From the NCBI GenBank assembly GCA_949361645.1, contig OX442417.1:3787026-3851025 (forward strand): 64,000 nucleotides of DNA, written 5' to 3'. This DNA comes from Spongilla lacustris (taxonomy: Eukaryota > Porifera > Demospongiae > Spongillida > Spongillidae). The notes under the pieces are model-generated. The model was not told the origin of the DNA. It made no database searches and saw nothing but the letters and a program-made list of their open reading frames with translations. Position 1 is the first letter of the stretch. Each line of letters begins with the position of its first letter. Of this stretch, positions 1 to 12,100 are shown one piece after another. The position numbers were made by a program, and so were the translations under genes.

Positions 1-123
1 CTCAGATGGTCCCCTGGCAACCAGAGACATATGTGTGACCCTGTAAATTCCAACAGTATCTCGAGACAAGGTCCCACCAGCACCACACGAAGCAGTAACC
101 AATGTTTTAATGCCCTTTCAAAA
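1..123 (+). repeat. Direct repeat, copy 1 (787-bp offset)
   Basis: The first ~120 bases are repeated almost exactly at 788-910, beginning with CTCAGATGGTCCCCTGGC in both places and diverging after CCCTTTCAAAA / CTCTTTCAAAA. The left edge is cut by the window start, so the true repeat may be longer. It could be a tandem unit of ~787 bp or the ends of an element. No coding content was recognised. Confidence 0.85.
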
Positions 124-787
124 AATTGAATTTTAAAAGCTCCACCAATAAGGGGATTTAGGAAGACATACCCTAATGCCTTTAGACTCACAGATATGCA
201 ATTGATAGAATGAGAAATACATTGGTGTGTGGTGTAGGGTGACCAAATAATGGTAATATCACTTTACATCTGCATTTATTTAAAACCTATTATCCTAGCA
301 TAAACACTCATGAGTCATCCAATGCACTATAACAACTCTATACATTATGGCACATCTACAGGCATAGTGATGGCTTATACAGAATGACCACCCGGCAGTA
401 ATTGATGGAAGGCAACCGAAAAAATTAACATCCAACTAACCCAACATATACTAAGGTTTCAGAGTATGTCTTCCATAGCATTTGAGGTTTTATCCAATAT
501 TACTCTCATACCTATGAGCATTACAGACTTTTGAAGCGATTCTGACTGTACAGGCGCCGGACAATGCTCTGGTCAACACAGGTGGTGCTGGACAACTGCT
601 TGTGGGGCAACAGCAGGATAGCCTGTACCTGTAATCCTAGCCCCATCATGTACACACACGGAGATGCATACTGATGTTTGTAACACCTTGGGCATTATCA
701 TTTTAGCATGATTTGGTGTGCCCAAAAGCACTACAGGCAAGGAGTTACAGATTGACTATGCTGAAGGCAGCACTTGCAAGTTATAAT

Positions 788-910
788 CTCAGATGGTCCC
801 CTGGCAACCAGAGACATATGTGTGACCCTGTAAATTCCAACAGTATCTCGAGACAAGGTCCCACCAGCACCACACGAAACAGTAACCGATGTTGTAATGC
901 TCTTTCAAAA
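788..910 (+). repeat. Direct repeat, copy 2
   Basis: Same orientation as the copy at 1-123, with only a few substitutions (for example ACGAAGCAG versus ACGAAACAG). The 664 bp between the copies is A/T-rich, with no recognisable gene or retroelement motif. A short open frame across this repeat (713-925) shows no protein-like features. Confidence 0.85.
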
Positions 911-1029
911 CAAATAGGAAGTTAAAAAAACGTTTATGAAGACATACTCTTGTTGATTTCTAACAAGCGAGCAGCACCGCCACCAGCCAATAAATGATAT
1001 TACCACTTATGAATAACTGTTTCTAACCA

Positions 1030-1210
1030 CTATCCATGAACTCGCGTGTATACATCTCTGTTTTTCAGTCCTGAGGCAGAGCTTTCGTAGCGAAGTCCGA
1101 CCTTCGAGTCTTCGACGTGACCATGCCGTGGCCAGTAAGCGCGCGAACTTTGAATTTGAACAGCGATGTGCGATAAAAAGGATATTTGAGCCATATCATG
1201 AATGTTATTA
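1030..1210 (+). repeat. Dispersed repeat, copy A (partner at 32478-32620)
   Basis: The stretch from GAACTCGCGTG through GAAGTCCGACC and CCATGCCGTGGC to an AAAAAGG/TAT segment recurs in the same order and orientation at 32478-32620 with about one fifth of positions changed. Its function is unknown. It may be a fragment of an old transposon. Confidence 0.65.
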
Positions 1211-1440
1211 AAAACATGTGACCCCGCGTTATAACTCGCGTGCCAAGAAACGCCGTGCCTACAAAAACAATGGCTGCATACAAACACCTTGCATCTTTTC
1301 ATCAACCTCGGATTAATAATACGGGATTATTATAATTTCTTCAAGCAAGCTAGGATTTATAGCACATAATTATGTTATCATCAGTTGGCTCAATATGTTA
1401 TTTTAAGTTACCACTTGTTTGCATAACGTAATACTACTCC

Positions 1441-2913
1441 ACAGCTCCGGACCAACAATGTTCAAAATATGAACACTATCCAGAGCTCTAGGTATCTTGC
1501 AAGCCTACAGTGACATGTCTGGTCTTCCCATCAATTTATCTAAATGTCAATTGTTCAGTCCCCAAGATCTCCCCATGTTCTGTTCTGACATTCCATGCTC
1601 AGCCTGTCCTCATTTTGAATTGCTAGGTGCCCCCATTGGGAGTGCTGAGTATTGTGCTCAATACATTGAGTCCAAAAGAAAAGATGTTTTTCTTCTATTG
1701 TCGCTCCTACCTCAACTGAGCAACCCTCAAGTTGCTATCACCATTCTGAGGTCATGTGCTAGTTTCTGTAAGTAGCATGGTCAACACCTCCCCTTCACCA
1801 ATGTCAGAGGCAGTGTTTAGTCAATTCGACAATGATGTTCTTCATTGCTTTGAATTATCTGCAGCAATTGAACTAACACTTCCAGCAGCTAAGCAGGCCA
1901 CATTGAACCTGAGCCATGGTGGCCTTGGTCTGCGTTCACTTCATCGCCATGCACCTGCTGCATACATCTCATCTCTAACCATGTCAGTGCCTTCAGACGT
2001 TTGCTCTGCAACTTCAAAGGATCACCTTCTTGCTGCAGTGAATGCTTACAATGCCATGGTCAGTCAGCCAGATGCCATCTCAGTGGAAAGTGTACTTGAT
2101 GTTCCACCTCGCCAGCACTCACTGTCCTCTCCAATTGAAGAAGCTGACTTCAATTCGCTCTTTTCAGATGCCAGCACTGTGACAAAGGCTAGATTGCATG
2201 CTATTTCAGCACCACAAGCTCATACATAGTTTAAAGTGCAGCCTTCACCAAAGTTAGGTCTTGCGTTGATGCCTGATGAAGCACATGTCATTCTAAAATG
2301 GTGGCTTGGCCTTCCTTTGACACCTGATGGCACCCCATGCCTGCTTTGTCATCACAACATGGATGCTTGGGGACACCACATGCTTACTTGCCGTTCTGGA
2401 GGTGATATGATAACTAGACACAACCTGCTCGGAGGCTGCATTGCTGACTTCTGCAACAAGGCATGCCTTTCCCCACAAATTGAGAAAGGAAGTGGCATTC
2501 TTCCTAAGGATCAGTCTAGACCAGCAGACATTCTAGTGCCAAACTGGTCCCTCTCCCACCCAGCTGCATTTGACATAAAGGTGATCAATCCGCAATTTTT
2601 ACAAGAAGCGGCTCAAACCTGTGGTCATGCAGCTGAGATGGGAGAGGAATACAAGCACTCTGCAAATGATGAGGCATGTGCCCTTAGAGGATGGTCATGC
2701 ATCCCTTTGGTTGTGGAAGTGTTTGGGGGTTGGGGCAATGAAGCTATTGATGTGCTGACTTAACTGTCTAAAAAGATGGCAACCCAGCTATGTCGACCTC
2801 TTATTGAGGTTACATCAACCATCTACAGTCGCCTTAGCCTCATCCTTATGCGGCAGAATGCCAGGGCAATTTTGGCCAGATGTGTCTCACCAACTGCATC
2901 TTGTGACTTTTAG
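1441..2913 (+). pseudogene. Decayed reverse-transcriptase retroelement, 3' part with zinc/nuclease-like tail
   Basis: Three consecutive frames read as the C-terminal part of one polyprotein. The first (about 1497-1775) has GLPINLSKC followed by a LGAPIGS segment, typical of the end of a reverse transcriptase. The next (1756-2229) has the GGLGLRSL segment that follows it. The last (2236-2913) contains a zinc knuckle CLLC...H...C at 2338-2391, then RHN, then PADILVP and FDIKV, which fits the CCHC, (R/K)HN, PD, (D/E)xK order of restriction-like endonucleases in non-LTR elements. The end retains LILMRQNARAILARC. The frame is broken by a shift near 1760 and in-frame stops at 2227 (TAG) and 2761 (TAA), with the terminal TAG at 2911. 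An AATAAA follows at 2926. The element is dead. Assignment to an RLE-type non-LTR clade is inference. Confidence 0.75.
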
Positions 2914-2925
2914 TTGTAGTGTTTT

Positions 2926-2931
2926 AATAAA
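2926..2931 (+). promoter_or_regulatory. Possible polyadenylation signal AATAAA
   Basis: This canonical hexamer lies 13 bases after the last stop of the retroelement relic and about 190 bases before the MLH3 start codon. It probably belonged to the element. Confidence 0.4.
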
Positions 2932-3123
2932 CAGTTGTGAGTAGGTCATAGTTAGTACAGTAAAATGTTACTACATTAATTACCAATATCGCTTTTTTAA
3001 ATCAGTATGGCGCAAATTAAATTATTAAAGCGATCAGTCGGCGCTTGACGAACTGGGTACGAGAAGGTAAACATGTGTGATGATTTAACCCTCCTGCGCT
3101 TCCGATGAACAGCGGGCACACTC

Positions 3124-6100
3124 ATGTCGCTGCGGCTCTTGGAGCCAAGTGTTAGGGCACGACTTCGCTCCGGCGTGGCCATAAGTAGCATTAGTCAATG
3201 CGTCCAGGAACTTGTGGAGAACAGTATCGACGCAGGGGCCTCATGCGTTGCCGTGCACATTGACGTGTCGAGATTCAAGATACAGGTAGGAAACCGCGAC
3301 AGAACCTTCAAGTTCAACGGCAATTTACAGTAACATCCTCATGACAAATACAAGTTGTAAAAACTCGTGTAGGCTAAGGGCCAAAAAAAGACGCAAATTA
3401 ATGCGCGGACCCATGTAAAATGTATTTTCTGCCTGTATAGGTTGCCGACAATGGCAGTGGTGTATCCTTTGAGGACTTCAAACTCTTAGGTGAGAGGTAC
3501 GCTACAAGCAAAGCTCACTGCTTGTCGGACTTGGAGCGCCTTTGTCACTATGGTTACCGCGGGGAGGCTCTCGCCAGCACGTTGGACGTCTCCGGGACCG
3601 TCGAGGTTAGCTCTCGCCATAGAACGTCGCAGCAGACGTATACAAAGATCTTTCACAATGGGAAGTGCGTGTCCGTTACGTTGAGCCAGACCCCACGTCC
3701 CAGCGTGGGGACTACCGTGACGATTCACGACTTTTTCTACAACTTGCCTGTCAGGAGAGGAGTCATATCGGAGGCTTTGGAACTCGAAAGAATACAGAAA
3801 GCGGTTCAGTGCGCCGCCCTAATAAACCCCTCCGTTTCGTTCACCCTGCGCAACGATAAGACGGGACAGTGCATTGTGCAGGCGCCCAGGACCAACTCCC
3901 TGCTCAACAGGTTTGCCCAGCTCTTCGGACAGGAGAGAGCTAGACCGATGAAGGAAAATTCCGTCACCAGTGGCGAATTTTGTGTCAAGGGGCACATCTC
4001 CACTGAGGGACACCACTCCAAGTCGCTTCAGTTCATCTTCGTGAACCAGAGGATTGTGAGGAGGACGCAGCTGCATACGGCGGTGAACAGTCTGCTTGCA
4101 AACTCTCTGCTCACTAAGAGAGTACCTAGACGCTCCAAGATGGATGACAAAGTTGAAGACCAATCTGGACGGACCCCATCATATCCCATCTTTGTTCTGC
4201 AGCTGAAATGCCCTCCGTCCCAGTTTGATGTGACCCTTGAACCATCAAAGACGCTGATTGAGTTCAAAGATTGGGACGGCGTACTGGAGACGTTGAGGAG
4301 ATTAGTTATGGGGTTTCTTGTGGACAACAGCCTCACCCTTGGGCCTTGTATAACTTCAAACATGGTGGGAGGGGGCGAGGAAGAGGTTGCCAACATCACT
4401 GCTTCACCTATTATTGCCCCGGAGAGTGAACTTGACTTAGCTTTGCAGGAGTCAATGGGAAATGCGAGGATTCAGACTAGTAGAGTGGCAAAGAGATATG
4501 TAACACATTCCAATCCCAGTTCTGCAGTCTGCAATGACAGATCAGAAGTGGGCTGCACTAGTGACGTGACAGGTTAGGAACACCCCAAGGTGTTTGTGCA
4601 GTGTACCCAATGTGTGCAAACATGTACATGTATGTTATATGCAATAATAGTTGTACTTGTATCTATTTTCATGAACAGCCCCTTCCCCATCATTGCCTCA
4701 TTTTGAGTTCTGTTTGAAATATAAAGATCAAATACCCTTATCTTCATTCAGGACAGCTTTTGCATGTAAATATTAAACAAAACTCCATTGCTCGCTAGGG
4801 TTTATATCTGTTGAGAAAGGTATTGATTCAAACACTACATTATAATTTTATTGATATGGTGAAATCACGGCCACAAACCGAACTGATCAATTGATGTGTC
4901 ATCATTACATGTACATGTACATGGATGTGATTAAGTTGAAGTTGGCATGTGGCAGTGAGAAGTGTATTATTAGGATAGATAATCACATGTACTTGTACTT
5001 TTAAAATGATATTACGACGTGATATACATGTACTTAAGAATAATTGTCTATCAATATTATTTTTAAAATTGCAGGGTGCTCTGCGAACACTAGCAGTGGA
5101 GTAGTGGACCATGTCTTCACAGCACGCGGTGGAGACGACAGACATCCAGTTATAGATGGAGGTCTGGGGACCCTACGATTTGCTACCACCCCTTTCATGG
5201 ATGACACATTTCAGTATTCCAGCAACACCACACGCAGTGACAGTAGCACTGCAACACAAGTACATTCGCGTGGAGGTAAAGAGCTCTAATTAATGTGGTC
5301 ACCTAGCCACATTAGAGAGATGGCTACATATACACGTGCATGTGTTATTTGACTTTAGTTCTGATCATAATTATTGGCCATATTAAAAGCAGGGTGGCCA
5401 TATCATATGCAAGTGATCGCGTAGATAGGATTCACTGTAAGGGCAATAACTTGTTAATTTGCTGGTTAATTTTGAGTAGGATTTCTTGAGCAGTCGTAAT
5501 TTGCAGTTATGATTCCCACACTCATTTGATCTAACACGCGTGGAATATTGATGAATTTATAACCTGGCAGCTTCTAAATTATGACATACATGTACATGTA
5601 CATGTACATGTACATGTACATGTACATGTACATGTACATGTACTTGCAGTGTAGATTTTCTGTGTTTAATATACAATGTATGCCCATAATACATGTAAGT
5701 ACTGCATGAACATGTAGATGTCTTTGCTTCGCTATCAGATGAGTACAGTGTATAGACATATATATGTTTTTAAAAAGCCATTGTATTCACATTGTATACA
5801 TGTACATGTAGGAGAAAGAGCAATTTCAATCAAAATAAAATGCAGTAAAGATTTTCCAATCTAATGTTACAGTACATGTGTACATGTGATGCTGTTCCTA
5901 TAAAATAATTCACTGTGTTGTGCGCTTAGGCTCTCCTGCTCCACCTCCTATGCGCTTGTTATGCGGCCCTCATCATGAAGGGGGTGATGATAGATGTCCT
6001 GTCGCTGAGACGAATTCCCCACGTGGCATCTCCCAGAGGCTAGCATCCATTGCCAGGGAGTACACCAAAGGTGTGCCTAGGACTGTGACCAGGTTGGGTG

Positions 6101-9100
6101 CTAGTGCTGGTGCTAGTGGTGGTGGTAGTGACAAACACAAAGCAGGCTACACATGTGATGGGGATGGGGAGAGACTAATGGCTACTACCAGCACTGCTGG
6201 GGAACGCTTGTCACCGGTTTGGGTACAGAGGAGAGATCCCCTCACCCAGAGGATGATCTATGTGCACACCATCTCTGGGAACACTTCCCTCACTGCTCCA
6301 TCTCAACTCACCCGTAACGGAGCAGTGTGCACGGGCAATGTTCTTGGTCCCAGACCCAGCCTCCCACGCAATGGCAGTGCCGTGGCTGAGGGGCCTGCCC
6401 TCCTGGGTCCCCGTGGAAGCTCCTGTAGTCCAGCCATCATCGCTGCCGCTCCTCACCTCACCCACAGCTTCACGCCTTTCCTGCCAAGGGACAGGCTGAC
6501 GAGGCATGTGCAGCCTGACCCTCCCCCTGGTGGTGCCCCAGCCCCTCCCCCTGGTGTTGCCCCAGCCCCTCCCCCTGGTGGTGCCTCAGCCCCTCCCCCT
6601 GGTGGTGCCACAGCCCCTCCCCCTGGTGGTGCCTCAGCCCCTCCCCCTGGTGGCACCCCTCCCCCTGGTGGCACCCCTCCCCCTCCCCCTCCCCCTGGTG
6701 GTGAGCCAGGATCGCAGCAATGGTTGTCGCAGTCCAAGTGGAGGTGTGGCCACCACGAAGACCTTGACGAGGTGCCTTCTTTGTCCACTGTGCCTCTGCT
6801 CCTGCAGAACTGGGAGAACCCTGCCTTTGGACCATCTAAAGAGAGGGTAAGGTATTTAGCATGTCATACATGTAGATGCACTGCCGATTGTTTCGCTTCA
6901 CAATAAAGATTTAAACTGTATACCAGATTACATGTATATTGACATACCTGTATTGTGTAGTTTGATTAGGGTACTGTTTGCTAGTATACAGGTTGGTGAT
7001 GCTCATTCAGGGTACTTAGTGCTAATATGCTGTGTACTAACTTTTAATAAATTAGTTGTAACCAGTGGAAAGTATACACTGTATGTTTGTGGTTAATAGT
7101 TAGTTGTACATGTACATGTACATGTACTTGTTTAGATTCAAACCAGAGGTTGTTTAATGTACGTGTGTACATGTAAATGTACATGTAATTGGCAACCGCA
7201 GTATTAGTGGAGTGTGTTTTGCTTTGTTGTGGTTCACTACATGTAGCTGTACCGGTGTGACTGTGTACATGTAGGGTGTTCTTGGAGTTGGCAGTGCAGG
7301 CACCAAGGGCCATGCAAGGCTTCAGGGGGTGATTGGCTCATTCAAATTCTCCAAGGAGATGTTCCAGAACCTGAAGGTGCAGTTGTGCTTGTGGCTCTGT
7401 GCATGTGTATGTGCTGGTGCTGGGTTTAATTTGTTAAAAAGGTTAAGAGGTGGAGCTCAAGTGCTGATTTTAATGAAAGTATTTTAATGTAATGTAGACC
7501 ACAAGTCTGAGGGGAGTACCATGATAAGGATATCTACATGTACATGTACATGTATGAGAATCATAATGAGGTGACCATAAGTGGCATTGGGATTACGTCC
7601 TAATGAGAACTGAGATTCCCTTAATAATAGTACTCACCCTGAAGTAATTCATGGAGCGCTGAAAGCTCCTCAATTGGGGTTTGGGGCGGAGCCCAGGAGT
7701 CAACGCTTTTTTGATATGAAATATTTTTGATATGTAATACCTACAAAAACTACATGAACATTGCATGTAATTAATCAATTTAATGCAGCAGCATGCTTTT
7801 AACTAATGGCTCATATTGTACGTTCTTGTGATCTGTCAAATTCATTTAAGCATGAGACGATTGCAGGCATTCATCCTTGTCACGACGTTGATGCCGCTTC
7901 CGTGAAATTAGATGACTTTTTAAGCCCATTTTGTCGAACACCTAAAAATAAAAATTAGTCTCATATGGTCTGTTTGTGAAATAACCTGCTGAGTCTTGTA
8001 TAGCAACTCGTTCACATGACTTTTTGCTAAATACCTAGGCCGTACTGATAACCGACCTTTACCTTCACGGGTTTAAAGTTGTGGGCTTTAGCCCGTAACT
8101 GAAATTGGTACACTATACATTTTTCACACTCTACATTTAAATTGTAGTTGGATTCAATAGGAAATAGCCGAATTCACACTAAATGTGTCATGTAGATACA
8201 TGCATGCTTGCGTTACACAAGTGTCTTACCTGTCGAGTGGTTCAATGGGGGAGTGGCAGCTCTTCCCTTGTACCCAGACTTACTTACGTTGGTGATTATT
8301 ACATCAACTACATATACATATACATGTACGTGTACGTGTACGTACAAGGGCCCAAATAAGTAAATCAGTATCAGTCAGTATCCATATTTTACCTTATACT
8401 AGGTTTTTTCAGATGGTGGTGGATTAAGTACATGTAGGCCTGTAGCTCTTGTTTATTCCACTTTCCTTAGCCTTCTTCCTCCCAGCACTGTCTCAATTTT
8501 GTTCATGATTTCGTGGGCAAGATCATTTGTAGCCGATTGTGCTTGCAGCCTTTTTTCAACACTCAGAAGCCGTTGCACACATGCTTGCATTGTGCAACGG
8601 AAGGGACTTCAAGATGGACAGTCACGGTGTCTTCCATGGACCTTGTGTAATTTAGACCTTACAGGCTGGTTCAGGCTGCTCAATTAATACCTTTCTCGGC
8701 CGACCGCACTTGCATTTACAATACTGGGTGCATTAGTAACCTGCATCTGCATCGCACTTGTCACACACTGGCTTTCTGTGTTTATCGTAGCAGAAAAGTG
8801 GAGTAGTATACGTACTAGGTTGTCTCATTCCAAGGCCCTGGTCTGCAAGAACCATTGTGTCATGCTGTCTGGGAACAAGACTAAAGTGATGGTCTGGGGA
8901 CCGACATTCACACTTAAAACTGCAAGTTATCACAGAAAGAGGCTACATACAAGCTCGATACTACCTGGGTCCTTTGTTTGTGCAAAATTAAGTCTCATAC
9001 GCAAGCCAAGATTCAAATACAACGGCCTAGGAAAAAAGTGTACTACGCAATGTTTTACCGCAACTAAAAACGGGAATGCCACTATGGATCAGTATGGCTT

Positions 9101-12100
9101 ATTACTGGAAATAGATATAAACTTAGGAACTGCTCGCGACAGCTCAGCAAGAGATTAGATACATCTAATGATACATTTTTGTATAGCAAATGGAATCAAT
9201 GAGACTAATATTGAGTTGGACGAAGAAAGTCGTCTAATTTCATGGACACGGTGTTAATAATTTCAAATGTTGCTGGCTAAAACCTGTCTGGCCATGGCCT
9301 GCCCCCCCCCCCCCCCCCCCCCTTGTGCAGTCATTTGGCCATTATTATAGTAAACATTTAGTTTGTGTATGTTTGTAACAACCCAAAAGGTCGTAAAACA
9401 ATAAGCATGTTTTGTTATACCATATATTGCAGTATTTTTGTCATCATCGCCATATTGTCTGCAGGTCCTTGGACAAGTTGATGAGAAATTCATTGCCTGT
9501 ATGATGGACTACAGCCGGTCAGGTATCATCCCTCCACCCAACTGGAAATACAATAAAGTGCATTTTAAAAAAATGATTGGCATTAAAAATATATATATAT
9601 ATTGTGTGTACATGTACATACATGTACAACATACATGTAAATGTGTTCATGTACATAGAAAATTATGAATATTGCCATACAATTTGACTCTCATTGGTTG
9701 GCTGTTCGTAAATTCATCTAGTCAGATGGGTACTGAAATAATCGGTGATGACATGTCTGGCATCAGCAGTGTAGGCTCACACCATCTTGTATCCTTCTGT
9801 GTTGTTTGTTTTATTAGCTCACATTTCTTACATGTTGATATTGCAGGATCACATGATCTTCTGGTCCTGATTGACCAACATGCAGCGCACGAACGAGTGA
9901 GAGTTGAAGCGTTGACTGCAGGTACATTTAAATTTATAATATAGGGGAGGGGAGGTAGGGAGAGTGGGAGTGGAGTGAGGGCAAGGGAACTTTAAAGAGA
10001 CTTGTGGTGGTGCCTTTGTTAGTATTGCTGTGCCATGTATTTTAATGGCTGGGTCGTTACATTGCAGGGCTTTACATAACTTCTGGGTCTGAGGCTGTGC
10101 ATGGATGCATGAAGCAGTCCATGGTCAGGCCTCCCATTGTGATGGATCTGCAGCCATCACAGAAGAAACTTGCTAGACACTTCCGAGATCGCTTAGAATC
10201 AGTTGGTATGGTTAGAACCACAAGTACAACTGTATAAGTATAAGCAATTCAATTACAGTACACCTCTGTAGCATACTGTACAGTGCACATGTGTGTGTAT
10301 TGTTCATGTTGATATTGCTGTTACTACATGTACATGTACATGTGTGTGTACATACATACATGTATTGCAGGTGTGTCATTGGCCTTCCAAGGCGATAATG
10401 TGTTAGTATCATCAATTCCTTCTGTTCTGATGGAGCGTGAGGTCACAGAGGTCACAAGAGGACGTCCTACAGTGGCTGTGGGCATAGTACAGGTACAGGT
10501 ACAAGTATGTTGGTGTGGGAAGATTGGTATCTCTTGTTTGGAGGATTGATGAGCAGTGGTTACTGTAAATTTTATTGTAAAGTCTATAGGAGAAATGAAT
10601 TGATTGTGATAAGTATACATTTGGTGTCTAAAGGCCGGCACACATGAAGCGACTTCTGGGTGACTTGTCGCATGCAACTCAAATGTATATTGGTAAAGGT
10701 TTGGTAAACTACCAGAATCACTGTATACAGTGCAGTTAAAGTGGGCTTTCCACAATATACGTTTAGTCCTTATGCGATGAAACTGTTTTTTTGAAAAATT
10801 CTAAGGGCATGCAATATCCAGATTCCTGTTCTTTACTTGCACTTTAACATGACAAAAAGTTTCTGCCATTCCCTGACCTCCCTCTGAATTCACTCACCAA
10901 ATCTCAACCTTTATCAAATCAAATTCTCCTCTCCAAATCCTGCCTGTATTTGGGCTATTTTAGTATTGAATGATCTCAACTATAGCTTGGAGCCCAAAGA
11001 ATGGATTGACATGTACATGTGTATTAAATTCAAATCGGCTGTGGCAAGGCCAACATTGACAATGCCACTGCCATATTGATAATTAATTAACTACCATAAC
11101 TTCAATAGCAGGAAGTGCTCCAATTTGCTGTTGATACTTCACAACTACCTGTTGATACAACAAGCATGCATGCATGCAGCAAGCACTGCAGCAATGACAC
11201 ATAATAGGTACATATTTTTAGTTGCATTACATGTGTACGTAGTTGCATATTTTTGTTTGTATTTAGAATAAAACTTTATTGTTTTTACTTTTACAGATAA
11301 TTTTACTTTGAGTTTCAGTTTGAGGTAACTAATTTATTTCTAAAAGATCATTTTGGTCTATTTCTGCTGCCGTTTTTGTTGCCAAGTATTACACTACCTG
11401 AGTACATGTATTTAATTATACATTATGAAAAAAGTTACAGAATATAAATCATCTGTAAAATAATAAATATGTATGTATTGTTTTGACTATGTATTTGCTT
11501 ATTAATTAAATGATCATTTTTTTACAATGTACATAAAAGGGAGGTTAACTTTTATAAGTGCTTGTTCATTTATATATATGGTGTTATAGTTACAGTGTAA
11601 TGGACTGTATACATATGGCTTTTAATCTGTACATTTGTCTATACATGTATATTACTACACTGTATATACATGTATTTAGATACACAACACAACCATGAAA
11701 GTTTGTGTACTTGGAAATAATACTTTGTGCTTGACTATAGTATGTCGTTTCTTTTCAGGAGCTGATTACTGAGTATCTGGAGGTAGGTGCATACATGTAT
11801 CAGTACATGTATACGCATATTATTCTGAGGATAAATTGTGTGTACAGAAATTTGTGACTCCATACCATTAGTTGTGTATAGTGCTGTCCAAAGCTGAGTT
11901 AAAAGCATTAATTTATTATTCACTCGCATGCTACATGTACATGTACATGTTGGGTGCTATTTATTTCCTGCAAGTCATATAGCATTGCTATGAACACAAC
12001 TCACGAACAACTTGCTGGAAACCTATAATGCCATCATATTGCATGCGTGTGAATAATTAATGCTTTTAACTTGGCTGGACGGTACTGTAGATTCTAAAGC

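Noticed and set aside
1..910. LTR pair of a retrotransposon (787-bp offset repeats)
   Set aside because: The repeats are only ~120 bp, do not have TG...CA ends, and enclose no primer-binding site or Pol sequence.
6211..6850. Alternative open frames on both strands over MLH3 exon 4
   Set aside because: The proline-rich minisatellite is open in several frames, and only the MLH3 frame continues across the splice sites with homology.
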